Below are positions 1-6,237 of a stretch of 10,285 nt of DNA, one piece after another. The stretch's first letter is position 1, and every line of letters begins with the position of its first letter. Source of the DNA: Acidobacteriota bacterium (GTDB lineage Bacteria > Actinomycetota > Acidimicrobiia > Acidimicrobiales > UBA8190); the NCBI GenBank assembly GCA_028872975.1, contig JAGWNV010000068.1, positions 1-10,285 on the forward strand, given 5' to 3'. The notes below the pieces were generated by a model. The model was not told the origin of the DNA. It did not search any database and was given only the letters and a program-made list of their open reading frames with translations. The position numbers and the translations under genes are program-made.

Positions 1-42
1 GCCTTCGCCCTCGGCGGCATGGATCACCTGGTGGCGGGCTGA
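1..42 (+). CDS. C-terminal end of an unidentified protein (partial)
   Basis: The window opens in an open plus-strand frame that reads 13 codons (AFALGGMDHLVAG) and stops at TGA 40-42. Codon usage is GC-rich, as in the rest of the window. The fragment is too short to assign to a family. It could be spurious, but its frame is open from the first base, and the next minus-strand stop (71-73) would make a natural convergent end. Confidence 0.45.
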   Translation, partial: AFALGGMDHLVAG

Positions 43-70
43 GCCTCCTCGCCGCCTGGCCCCGCCGGCC

Positions 71-169
71 TCAGGCCTCGGGCCCGGCCAGCTCCAGGTA
101 GATCGCCAGCGTCCGCATGCCTTCGTCGACGGCCGCCGCCCACCAGGCGGGCACCCAGAATCCCGGCAT
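71..169 (-). CDS. Possible 32-aa small ORF or remnant of a longer gene
   Basis: A minus-strand frame starts at ATG 169-167 and stops at TGA 73-71. It is preceded by a purine-rich GGAGAGG stretch about 10-15 nt upstream, which could serve as a ribosome binding site. The product is Trp-rich and helical in character (begins MPGFWVPAWWAAAVDEGM, ends near LELAGPEA). Upstream of the ATG the frame stays open to a TAG at 274-272 but has no other ATG, GTG or TTG. The residue pattern (PGFxVPxW followed by an amphipathic helix) faintly recalls the C-terminal helix of SRPBCC/START-fold proteins, so it may be the tail of a decayed gene. I cannot assign a function, and it may not be expressed. Confidence 0.3.
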   Translation of the reverse strand: MPGFWVPAWWAAAVDEGMRTLAIYLELAGPEA

Positions 170-272
170 CGTGGTCAGGCCCCCCTCTCCATCGGGTCGC
201 AGTCCCGCCGTGTCGTCACCTCGTTCTCGGCGTACCCGGCCGACGGCCCTCCCACGCCGTGGTCGCGATCTC

Positions 273-278
273 TATGGT
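273..278 (+). promoter_or_regulatory. -10 box of a probable leaderless promoter for the DinB gene
   Basis: TATGGT at 273-278 fits the actinobacterial TANNNT -10 consensus and ends 6 nt before the ATG at 285. That spacing would put the transcription start at or next to the start codon. No convincing Shine-Dalgarno precedes the ATG (only GGTGG overlapping this box). No clear -35 is visible. Confidence 0.45.
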
Positions 279-284
279 GGCGTC

Positions 285-794
285 ATGACCGTCTCGGCAC
301 TCCTCACCGACGCCTTCGACCGGGTGCAGCAGGGGGTGCACGCCCTGCTGGACGGGATCGACGAGAAGGCGCTCGTCCATCGCCCCGATCCGGAGGCGAA
401 CACCGTGGCCTGGCTGGTCTGGCACCTGACCAGGGTCCAGGACGACCACGTGGCCGCCGCCGCAGGCGCCGCCCAGCGTTGGACGGCGAGCGGCTGGGAG
501 GAGCGGTTCGCACTCCCGTTCCCTTCCGACGCCACCGGCTACGGCCAGGGAGCCGACGAGGTGGGGGCGGTCCGTACCGGCGCCGGGCTCCTCCTCGGCT
601 ACTACGACGAGGTCCACGCCGCCACGGCCGGGTTCCTCGCCGGGCTCGCCGACGGTGACCTCGGCCGGGTCGTGGACGACGCCTGGGACCCACCGGTCAC
701 CTTGGCGGTCCGCCTGGTGAGCGTGGTGGCGGACGACCTCGAGCACGTGGGCCAGGCCGCCTACGTCCGGGGCCTGGCCGAGCGCGCCCGGTAG
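285..794 (+). CDS. DinB / DUF664 family protein
   Basis: The 169-aa product has the size and four-helix pattern of the DinB/DUF664 superfamily, which includes metal-dependent mycothiol and bacillithiol S-transferases. Visible marks are the WHLTR motif with His47 at the end of the second helix region, and a C-terminal EHVGQAAYVRG segment with His154, matching the family's usual H-x-GQ/GH-x3-RG ending. The position four residues before His154 is Asp150, where many members carry a second metal-binding His, so the metal site may be altered. The frame is open from 117, but homology-like sequence begins at ATG 285 (MTVSALLTDAFDRV) and a TANNNT box lies just before it, so I chose this start. It is a soluble, probably cytoplasmic protein. 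A thiol-transferase role is a family-level guess; the substrate is unknown. It stands alone and converges on the DUF2630 gene. Confidence 0.8.
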   Translation: MTVSALLTDAFDRVQQGVHALLDGIDEKALVHRPDPEANTVAWLVWHLTRVQDDHVAAAAGAAQRWTASGWEERFALPFPSDATGYGQGADEVGAVRTGAGLLLGYYDEVHAATAGFLAGLADGDLGRVVDDAWDPPVTLAVRLVSVVADDLEHVGQAAYVRGLAERAR

Positions 795-816
795 GCGTCG
801 AGGGGGCAGCCGACGC
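795..816. terminator. Hairpin between convergent DinB and DUF2630 genes
   Basis: GCGTCG (795-800) and CGACGC (811-816) form a perfect 6-bp stem with a 10-nt loop, directly after the DinB stop codon and 6 bp before the DUF2630 stop codon. There is no T-tract on either strand, so it is at best a weak bidirectional terminator. In DNA this GC-rich, such stems also arise by chance. Confidence 0.35.
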
Positions 817-822
817 GGCCTG

Positions 823-1068
823 CTACTGCTGGTAGTGCTCGACCACCTCTGCCGGTCGAGCCTCGGCGGCATCGGGGTCCTGGCCGGCCGAGCGCCGGGC
901 CCGCCGCTGGCGCAGCAGGTCCCAGCACGGGTCGTGGCGGACCTCGAGCGCCTGGAGCCGCTCACGCTCCTCGTCGCTCAGTGCGTCGCCGCCGGCGTGG
1001 CGGGTGTGGAGCTCGTGCTCCTCGTCGACGAGGGTGTCGATACGGGAGATGAGGTCGTCGTCGTCCAT
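823..1068 (-). CDS. DUF2630 family protein
   Basis: The 81-aa acidic, all-helical product matches the actinobacterial DUF2630 family in length and motifs. It has an N-terminal RIDTLVDEEHEL segment, a central LSDEERERLQALEV helix, and the conserved DPCWDLLRQRRARR block (residues 46-59), followed by AGQDPDAAEARP and a short tail. No function is established for the family; the charged helical pattern suggests a small cytoplasmic protein. The frame is open far upstream, but the motif pattern begins at ATG 1068-1066, which overlaps nothing and lies 38 bp downstream of the methyltransferase stop. It is the last of three same-strand genes. A TACGCT box 7 nt before the ATG suggests its own leaderless promoter. 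Confidence 0.85.
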   Translation of the reverse strand: MDDDDLISRIDTLVDEEHELHTRHAGGDALSDEERERLQALEVRHDPCWDLLRQRRARRSAGQDPDAAEARPAEVVEHYQQ

Positions 1069-1075
1069 TTTCGGC

Positions 1076-1081
1076 AGCGTA
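1076..1081 (-). promoter_or_regulatory. -10 box of a probable leaderless promoter for DUF2630
   Basis: Read on the minus strand, TACGCT (1081-1076) fits TANNNT and is 7 nt from the ATG at 1068. No purine-rich ribosome binding site is present in the short gap. The gene may therefore be transcribed separately from the methyltransferase upstream. Confidence 0.4.
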
Positions 1082-1106
1082 CCCGTGGTCGTCGGGCGCC
1101 GATCCC

Positions 1107-1808
1107 TCAGGGTCGGACGCCGGCGACCACCGCCGCCTCGGCGATCACCGAGGTGGCGGCCACGGAGGTGAGCCCGGCCTCCTCGAAGTACCGCACCCAG
1201 GTCTCCATCGAGCAGGGTCGCTCCTGGACCCGCAGCAGGTACCGCACCGCGTTCTTCGCCACCCGCCACCAACCGCCGGGACCCCGCCGGGCGAGCGCCA
1301 CCACCTTCGAGCCGATGATGGCCCGGTCCCGGGCCGTGGCGCCCCGTCCGAACATCATGTCGCCGACGACGAGCTTGCCGCCGGGGCGCAGCCAGTCGAC
1401 CGCGGCCCGGACCACCGCCTGCTTGTCCCGGTCGCGCAGGTGGTGGAGCGCGTAATTCGACACGACGAGGTCGACACTGGCGCGGGGGCGGGTGAAGTCC
1501 TCGATGGCGCACACCACGCCGGTCATGGCCTGCTCGGCCTCGCTGCCGGCGACGCGATCCTGTAGGCGCTGGACCATCTGGGGGCTCACGTCCACGGCGG
1601 TCACCTGCACGCCGCGCTCGGCGAGGGGGATGCTCACCTGCCCGCTCCCACAGCCCAGGTCGACGGCCGACATCCCCGGAGCCGCCTCGGCGGCCGAGAC
1701 GATGGCGGCCACGACCTTGTCGAGGCCCGGCACGCCCTCGTGGTCCCAGCTGTCGACCCTCTTGTCCCAGACTCGTCGCTGCAGCTGGCTGGGTGCCCAC
1801 GGTGCCAT
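1107..1808 (-). CDS. Class I SAM-dependent methyltransferase
   Basis: The 233-aa product has the Rossmann-fold methyltransferase motifs in order. Motif I is VDLGCGSG (residues 49-56) for SAM binding; an acidic residue at the end of strand 2 lies in AVDVSP (Asp73); DLVVSNYALHHL (113-124) is strand 4; LRPGGKLVVGD (140-150) is the post-motif III loop and strand 5. The N-terminus (RRVWDKRVDSWD) is typical of small free-standing methyltransferases of the Methyltransf_11/25 type. The substrate cannot be told; a basic region (residues 157-200) replaces part of the usual C-terminal cap. The start at ATG 1808 is supported by a TATACA box 7 nt upstream. An AAGGA lies only 1 nt before the ATG, too close for a normal ribosome binding site. 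It sits between GNAT and DUF2630 genes on the same strand. Confidence 0.88.
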   Translation of the reverse strand: MAPWAPSQLQRRVWDKRVDSWDHEGVPGLDKVVAAIVSAAEAAPGMSAVDLGCGSGQVSIPLAERGVQVTAVDVSPQMVQRLQDRVAGSEAEQAMTGVVCAIEDFTRPRASVDLVVSNYALHHLRDRDKQAVVRAAVDWLRPGGKLVVGDMMFGRGATARDRAIIGSKVVALARRGPGGWWRVAKNAVRYLLRVQERPCSMETWVRYFEEAGLTSVAATSVIAEAAVVAGVRP

Positions 1809-1815
1809 GTCCTTC

Positions 1816-1821
1816 TGTATA
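1816..1821 (-). promoter_or_regulatory. -10-like box before the methyltransferase
   Basis: Read on the minus strand, TATACA (1821-1816) lies 7 nt before the ATG at 1808. It differs from TANNNT at the last base. The only Shine-Dalgarno-like sequence (AAGGA) is 1 nt from the start codon, so a leaderless transcript is the better reading. Confidence 0.35.
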
Positions 1822-1851
1822 GCCCGGAACGCTGACGGCCTCCTGAACCCT

Positions 1852-2526
1852 TCAGAGAGGCAGTCGGAAGCGCAGGAAGTCCTCCCCGCTGCGGCTGGTG
1901 AGCCGGCCGGCGTGCTCCCAGCCGAGGTGTTCGTAGAATCCGACCGCCCCGCTGAGCTCGGGCGGGGTCACGAGCATCAGTTCCTCGACCCCGGCCGCCC
2001 GGGAGGCGGCGGCGGCGGCGTCGAGCAGGGCCCTGCCGGCCCCGCTCCCCTGGAGGTCGGGGCGGACGAGCACGTGCGTGACCTCGCCCACGGCACGTTG
2101 TGTGGCCGTAGGGACCGGCCCCCCACCAGGGGGGCGACGACGGCGGCCGTTCGCCGTGGCCCAGGCCATGCGCCCGAGGCCCCGGACGTAGCGGACCAGG
2201 CGGGTGGTGACGAGCTCACGGCCGAACGACGGCCGGCGGATGGCGGCGATGAGGAGGGCGCCGGCCAGTTGCGGGCCGTGTCGCCGCACCATCGACCGGA
2301 AGTGCCCGGCGGGGCGCAGGGCACCGAGGAGGAACCCGACCACCACCTCGTGGTCGTCGACGGCGGCGAGGGCGACGGCGTCGTCGGTGTCCATCCAGGC
2401 CCAGTGGTAGCGGCGCAGGAACCCCCGCCCGGCGCGGGCCAGGAACTCCATGTGGAGCACCTCCTCGTGGAGGGCACTCGTGGCGGCCACGTCTGCCCGC
2501 TGCAGTGGCCGGATCCTCACCGCCAC
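1852..2526 (-). CDS. GNAT family N-acetyltransferase with long helical insert
   Basis: The product (about 224 aa) begins with a typical GNAT first strand (VRIRPLQRADV). The acetyl-CoA-binding motif A appears late: GEVTHVLVRPDLQGSGAGRALL, with the pyrophosphate loop QGSGAG at about residues 159-164, then motif B with GAVGFYEHLGWE at about 193-204. Between strand 4 (EVVVGFLLGAL) and motif A lies a basic, mostly helical insert of roughly 75 residues, which makes it longer than the usual 150-170 aa. Such inserts occur in GNATs near polysaccharide genes, but no such genes are seen here, so the acceptor is unknown. The frame is open upstream to 2718, but that part is low-complexity Arg/Pro and overlaps the divergent hydrolase. 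The start is GTG 2526 or GTG 2520; neither has a convincing ribosome binding site. The gene heads the three-gene minus-strand run. Confidence 0.82.
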   Translation of the reverse strand: MAVRIRPLQRADVAATSALHEEVLHMEFLARAGRGFLRRYHWAWMDTDDAVALAAVDDHEVVVGFLLGALRPAGHFRSMVRRHGPQLAGALLIAAIRRPSFGRELVTTRLVRYVRGLGRMAWATANGRRRRPPGGGPVPTATQRAVGEVTHVLVRPDLQGSGAGRALLDAAAAASRAAGVEELMLVTPPELSGAVGFYEHLGWEHAGRLTSRSGEDFLRFRLPL

Positions 2527-2569
2527 GGCACCGCCCCGCCCCTGGCGCGGCCGCCGGGACCGGCGCCGG

Positions 2570-2575
2570 TACCAT
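2570..2575 (+). promoter_or_regulatory. -10 box of a probable leaderless promoter for the alpha/beta hydrolase
   Basis: TACCAT (2570-2575) fits TANNNT and is 7 nt before GTG 2583, within the 56-bp divergent gap between the GNAT and the hydrolase. It supports GTG 2583 over the upstream GTG 2505, which would overlap the GNAT coding region. Confidence 0.4.
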
Positions 2576-2582
2576 CTCGGCG

Positions 2583-3641
2583 GTGGCCGCCCCGGTGCAT
2601 CGACGGCGTCGGCGGCGCCGGCGCCTGGCGCGCACCATCGCCGTGGCCGCGGTGGTCGCCGGGGGCGCCATCGCCGCCGGGCTGTCGTGGACGGGCGGGG
2701 GCACCGACGAGGCCCCACACCGGGCCGGATCCACCACCACCGCTCCCGTACCCTCCACGACCACCACGACGGCGCCCCCCCTCGGCGCCGACGGCACCTA
2801 CCCGGTGGGGACGACGCGGCTCACCGTGAGCGAGGCCGGCGGGCGGTCGCTGCCGACGACGGTCTGGTTCCCGGCCGTCGGCGTCGCAGGCGGTCCCGAC
2901 CGCGCCAAGGCGCCCTATCCCCTCATCGTCTTCTCCCAGGGCTACGACGAGCCGGTGACCGGCTACGAAGCCCTCCTCGTCGACTGGGCGTCGGCGGGGT
3001 TCGTCGTGGCCGGGCCCACCTATCCGCGGACCGACCCGTCGGACCCCGCCGGCGTGGACGAGAACGACATCGTCCACCACCCCGCCGACCTCCGCGCCGT
3101 GATCTCCACGCTCCTCGCCGACGGAGCCGGCTCGGGCTCGGTCCTGGCCGGCCTCGTCGACCCCAACCGGGTGGGCGTCACCGGGCAGTCCGACGGTGGG
3201 GACGTGAGCCTGGCCGTGGCCGTGGGCTCCTGTTGCATCGACGGCCGGGTGAAGGCCGCCGCCATCCTCTCCGGTGCCGAGCTCGCCGCATTCGGCGGCG
3301 GTTACTTCGGCGGCCGCCCCGTGCCGATGCTCGTCGTGCAGGGGACCGCCGACGACATCAACCCTCCAGGGTGCAGCGCCCAGATCTACGACGCCGCCCC
3401 GGCGCCGAAGTACGGCCTCGTCCTCCTCGGCGCCGGCCATCTCCCGCCCTACGTGGAGGCCGGCAGCGTCCGGCAGACGGTGGCGGCGGTCACCACGGAC
3501 TTCTTCGACGCCGAGCTCGCCGGCCAGCAGGCGGGGCTCGCCGCCATGGCGTCGGCCGGCGCCGTGCCCGGCGTGTCGCAGTTCACGACGGCCCCCACCG
3601 GGCCCTGGCCGCCGGGGCCCTGTCCGGGGGCGCCTGGCTGA
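2583..3641 (+). CDS. Exported or membrane-anchored alpha/beta hydrolase
   Basis: The 352-aa product starts with a run of eight Arg (residues 7-14), then a hydrophobic segment (about 15-34, LARTIAVAAVVAGG...), then a Thr/Pro-rich linker (about 50-66), and then an alpha/beta hydrolase domain. The layout indicates a signal peptide or single membrane anchor with the enzyme outside the membrane. The catalytic triad is visible: Ser203 in the nucleophile elbow GQSDGG, an acid at Asp257/258 (GTADDINPP) and His286 (GAGHLPPY). PLIVFSQGY (about 113-121) precedes the oxyanion region. This resembles dienelactone-hydrolase, PAF-acetylhydrolase and chlorophyllase-type esterases; the substrate is unknown. 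A vicinal Cys pair occurs in GSCCIDGR. It is divergent from the GNAT and converges on another exported hydrolase. GTG 2583 was chosen for the leaderless-type promoter; GTG 2595 is possible. Confidence 0.85.
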   Translation: MAAPVHRRRRRRRRLARTIAVAAVVAGGAIAAGLSWTGGGTDEAPHRAGSTTTAPVPSTTTTTAPPLGADGTYPVGTTRLTVSEAGGRSLPTTVWFPAVGVAGGPDRAKAPYPLIVFSQGYDEPVTGYEALLVDWASAGFVVAGPTYPRTDPSDPAGVDENDIVHHPADLRAVISTLLADGAGSGSVLAGLVDPNRVGVTGQSDGGDVSLAVAVGSCCIDGRVKAAAILSGAELAAFGGGYFGGRPVPMLVVQGTADDINPPGCSAQIYDAAPAPKYGLVLLGAGHLPPYVEAGSVRQTVAAVTTDFFDAELAGQQAGLAAMASAGAVPGVSQFTTAPTGPWPPGPCPGAPG

Positions 3642-3647
3642 GCATCG

Positions 3648-3659
3648 GCCGCCGGCGGC
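3648..3659. terminator. Palindrome between convergent hydrolase genes
   Basis: GCCGCCGGCGGC is a perfect 12-bp palindrome inside the 26-bp gap between two convergent stop codons. It has no natural loop and no T-tract, so terminator activity is doubtful. It is the only structure in the gap. Confidence 0.2.
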
Positions 3660-3667
3660 GTCGGTCC

Positions 3668-5029
3668 TCACGGAGCGACCGTGGCGCGACAGGCGGAGGT
3701 GGGGTGGACGGGAACGAGGGGCGCCACGGTGGGCAGCGGTGGCAGGCCGAGCGACGGGCCGGAGATGGCGTTGCCAAGGGCCGTCTGGCCGGCCGCGTTC
3801 GGGTGGAGGTGGTCGCCCGAGTCGAAGGGGGGGAACAGCTCGGTCGGCTGGCAGGTCCCGTTGAAGACGTTGGCCACCACCGGGGCGAGGTCGAGGACGC
3901 CGTCGAAGGAGTGCGAGGTGCGGATCCACGAGTCGACCTGCTCGAGAGCCGCCTGCTGGGGGGCCGTCCAGGGCTCCTTGGCCGTCGGGCCGCGGGGGAG
4001 GAGGGTCACACCGATGATCTTGAGGCCGGCCTGGTGCACGGCGGTGATCGCCTGTTGGTAGCCCTGGATCAGCTGGACGGCCGTGGTGCCGAACCACAGG
4101 TCGTTGGTGCCGAGGAAGAGCACGACCTCGGCGATCCCCGTCTGGCCGAGGGCGTCGCGCTGGAGGCGGTCGAGGCCGGAGGGTCCGCCTCCCACCGCCG
4201 CGTCGGTGCGGACGTCGGAGGTGAGGGCGTTGGCGCTGATGCCCTCGTTCACCACGGCCTCCTGCTCGGAGGCGGGGAGCGAGTCGATACGGCGCTGGAG
4301 GACATCGCTCCACCTCGTCGTGGCGTTGAAGCCGTCGGTGATGGAGTCGCCCACCACAACGATGGACCCGCTGCCACCCTGCTGGAGGACGTCGACGGCG
4401 TCGGCCCACCGCCCCCAGGGGCTGGCCGTCTTGAGCTCGGCCCCGTCGGGGGAGGTGACGAGGTCGCCGGCGTTGTTGGGGGCGAAGAACGACTCGGTCT
4501 GGCTGCAGCAGGGATGGACGGTGACGAGCTCCGGCGTCGTCACGAAGATGCTGATGGCGAGGGTCTGGAGGGGGGTGACGGCGAGCTGGACGGGGTCGCT
4601 GTAGAGGAGCTGGCCCTGGGGCACGGTCACGGTGGGCGAGCCCCCGAAGGTGAGGGCCTGGAGGGTGCCGGGCACGATGGCGGCACCGCCGGCCGAGACG
4701 GCGACCGTGGCCGCCCCGACGGCCAGGGGGGCGTTTCCGAAGGCGTTCGAGATCCGGACCTTGACGGCGCTCCCGCCCACCGCCACCGTGGCCAGGTCCC
4801 GGACCGTCGTGTTGGCGGCGATCCCGTATCCCCAGGCCATGGCCGACCCCCAGGCCACTCGCCAGGTCGGCTGCGGGGGGACCGTGGAGGTCGTGGAGGA
4901 CGAGGTGCTGGTTGTCGTGGCGTGCGGGCGCGGGGCGCTGCCCGAGGTCATGACGGCGGCCAGCACCGACACCCCGATCGCGACTGCGAGGACGACGGCG
5001 CCGACGACGGCTACGGCCGGTCGTCGCAT
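3668..5029 (-). CDS. Secreted SGNH/GDSL hydrolase (XynE-like)
   Basis: The 453-aa product begins with MRRP and a hydrophobic stretch (residues 5-27), a signal peptide or anchor, followed by a Thr/Ser-rich linker (38-50). Residues about 55-165 look like the beta-rich N-terminal region found in XynE-like GDSL esterases (tvRdLatvavGG, VRISNAFGNAPL, LTFGG, SDPVQLAV). The SGNH domain follows: block I VVVGDSITDG with nucleophile Ser229, block II NEGIS with Gly263, block III GTND with Asn309, and block V DSGDHLHP with Asp406 and His409. All four catalytic or oxyanion blocks are intact, so an active esterase or deacetylase, possibly on polysaccharide acyl groups, is likely. Cys174-Cys175 form a vicinal pair, and Cys393 and Cys447 could form disulfides. 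ATG 5029 fits the signal peptide. It is divergent from the amidase. Confidence 0.92.
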   Translation of the reverse strand: MRRPAVAVVGAVVLAVAIGVSVLAAVMTSGSAPRPHATTTSTSSSTTSTVPPQPTWRVAWGSAMAWGYGIAANTTVRDLATVAVGGSAVKVRISNAFGNAPLAVGAATVAVSAGGAAIVPGTLQALTFGGSPTVTVPQGQLLYSDPVQLAVTPLQTLAISIFVTTPELVTVHPCCSQTESFFAPNNAGDLVTSPDGAELKTASPWGRWADAVDVLQQGGSGSIVVVGDSITDGFNATTRWSDVLQRRIDSLPASEQEAVVNEGISANALTSDVRTDAAVGGGPSGLDRLQRDALGQTGIAEVVLFLGTNDLWFGTTAVQLIQGYQQAITAVHQAGLKIIGVTLLPRGPTAKEPWTAPQQAALEQVDSWIRTSHSFDGVLDLAPVVANVFNGTCQPTELFPPFDSGDHLHPNAAGQTALGNAISGPSLGLPPLPTVAPLVPVHPTSACRATVAP

Positions 5030-5064
5030 CGGACAAGCTGACCACTGCGCAGGGAACCGATCAA

Positions 5065-5098
5065 GGCACTCCCGTGCCGGCCCGGCGTGTGGGACGCC
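5065..5098. promoter_or_regulatory. Two short inverted repeats in the divergent SGNH/amidase gap
   Basis: The 101-bp gap between the divergent starts holds two neighbouring perfect inverted repeats: GGCAC-TCCC-GTGCC (5065-5078) and GGCGT-GTGGG-ACGCC (5084-5098). They could be operators or hairpins in the amidase leader. Five-bp stems are common by chance in such GC-rich DNA, and the arms differ from each other (GGCAC versus GGCGT), so this is tentative. Confidence 0.2.
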
Positions 5099-5113
5099 AT
5101 GCCGGTTGCGACC

Positions 5114-5123
5114 GGGAGGGGGA
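5114..5123 (+). promoter_or_regulatory. Ribosome binding site deciding the amidase start
   Basis: GGGAGGGGGA lies 7-11 nt before GTG 5131. It is one of the best Shine-Dalgarno-like sequences in the window and supports this start over the more upstream in-frame start at 5074. Confidence 0.6.
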
Positions 5124-5130
5124 CGACGAC

Positions 5131-6237
5131 GTGAGCACCTTCATCAGTCGGCTGGAGACCTCGGGCGGCGGCGTCCGGCTGGCCGTGAAGGACGTGATCG
5201 ACGTCGCCGGTGTGCCCACCACCGCCGGCTGCCGGGCCGTGGCCGACGAGGCGGGCCCGGCGGCCGCCGACGCCGCCTGCCTCCGCGGCGCTCGGGAGCT
5301 GGGGGCGCGCATCGTGGGCAAGACGAACCTCCACGAGCTCGCCCTGGGCGTGACCGGCGAGAACCCCTGGTTCGGCACGCCCGCCAATCCCGTGGACGGG
5401 CGCCTCGTCCCCGGCGGCTCCTCGAGCGGCTCGGCGGTGGCGGTGGCCACCGGGGAGGCCGACGTCGCCCTGGGCACCGACACCGGCGGCTCGGTACGCA
5501 TCCCGTCGGCCTGCTGCGCCACCGCCGGCTTGAAGACCACCCACGGGCGGGTGCGCCTCGACGGGGTCTGGCCGCTGGCACCGAGCTTCGACACCGTCGG
5601 GCCCATGGCCCGAGACGTGGCCGGCCTCGAGCTGGGCATGGCGCTCCTCGAGCCCGGCTTCGAGGCGACACCGGCCGGCCCGCTGGTTGTGGGCCGGGTG
5701 CGGGCGCCGGCGGACCCCCGCATCGACGAGGCCGTCGACGGCGCCCTCGCCGCCACCGGGTGGGAGGTCATCGAAGTGGAGATCGAGGAGTGGGAAGAGG
5801 TGAACGCGGCGGCCGGTCTGCTCCTCGTCGCCGAGGCGTGGGCCCTCGACGGGGCCCTCGTGGACCGGGCCGAAGCCCGCATCGGGCCCGACGTGGTGGC
5901 GCGCCTGCGCCTCGGGGCCGCCATCGACGAGACCGCCCTGGCATCGGCCCGCGGCACCCGGGCCCGGTGGACGGACCGGCTCGCCGCCCTCTTCGGCCGG
6001 CTCGACGTCCTCGCCATGCCGACGCTCACGATCTTCCCGCCCTTGCTCGGACGAGGCGAGGACCTGCTCATGGCCCGCTGCACGCTGCCAGCCAACCTGG
6101 GGGGCGGCCCGGCGCTCTCCCTGCCCGTGCCCTCGACCGGCCCTGTGCCGGCCAGCCTGCAGCTGATGGGCCCGGCGGGAGCCGAGGCCCGCCTGCTCGG
6201 CGCCGGCCGGACGGTGGAGGCGGCGGTGTCGCGTTGA
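5131..6237 (+). CDS. Amidase-signature family enzyme, compact form
   Basis: The 368-aa product has the amidase-signature Ser-cisSer-Lys triad: Lys20 in VKDVIDV, the cis-Ser near residue 98 in GGSSSGSAVAVA, and the nucleophile Ser121 in DTGGSVRIP. TNLHELALG (about 65-73) and GLKTTHGRV with PSFDTVGPMARDV are further family landmarks, as is the C-terminal MPTL. The family includes GatA, indole-acetamide hydrolases, allophanate hydrolase and nylon-oligomer hydrolases. This protein is short: the catalytic Lys is only 20 residues from the start, whereas GatA-type proteins have several tens of residues before it, and the C-terminal half is condensed. It therefore resembles the AMI1/AtzF-like compact group more than GatA, and no gatB or gatC is nearby. 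It is a soluble amide hydrolase of unknown substrate. GTG 5131 is chosen for the Shine-Dalgarno. Confidence 0.88.
   Translation: MSTFISRLETSGGGVRLAVKDVIDVAGVPTTAGCRAVADEAGPAAADAACLRGARELGARIVGKTNLHELALGVTGENPWFGTPANPVDGRLVPGGSSSGSAVAVATGEADVALGTDTGGSVRIPSACCATAGLKTTHGRVRLDGVWPLAPSFDTVGPMARDVAGLELGMALLEPGFEATPAGPLVVGRVRAPADPRIDEAVDGALAATGWEVIEVEIEEWEEVNAAAGLLLVAEAWALDGALVDRAEARIGPDVVARLRLGAAIDETALASARGTRARWTDRLAALFGRLDVLAMPTLTIFPPLLGRGEDLLMARCTLPANLGGGPALSLPVPSTGPVPASLQLMGPAGAEARLLGAGRTVEAAVSR

Noticed and set aside
1843..1855. CTGAA-CCC-TTCAG hairpin at the GNAT stop codon as a terminator
   Set aside because: The stem is 5 bp with AT-rich pairs, a 3-nt loop and no T-tract, so it is too weak to call.
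2595..2640. The GGCGTC/GGCGCC-rich run as a tandem repeat
   Set aside because: It encodes the poly-Arg and following residues of the hydrolase N-terminus, and the units are irregular.
2517..5045. An 842-codon open minus-strand frame, and an 863-codon plus-strand frame at 2450-5041
   Set aside because: Both are Arg/Gly/Pro-rich low-complexity shadows opposite or out of frame with the alpha/beta hydrolase and SGNH genes, which show full catalytic motifs. Long shadow frames are expected at this GC content.
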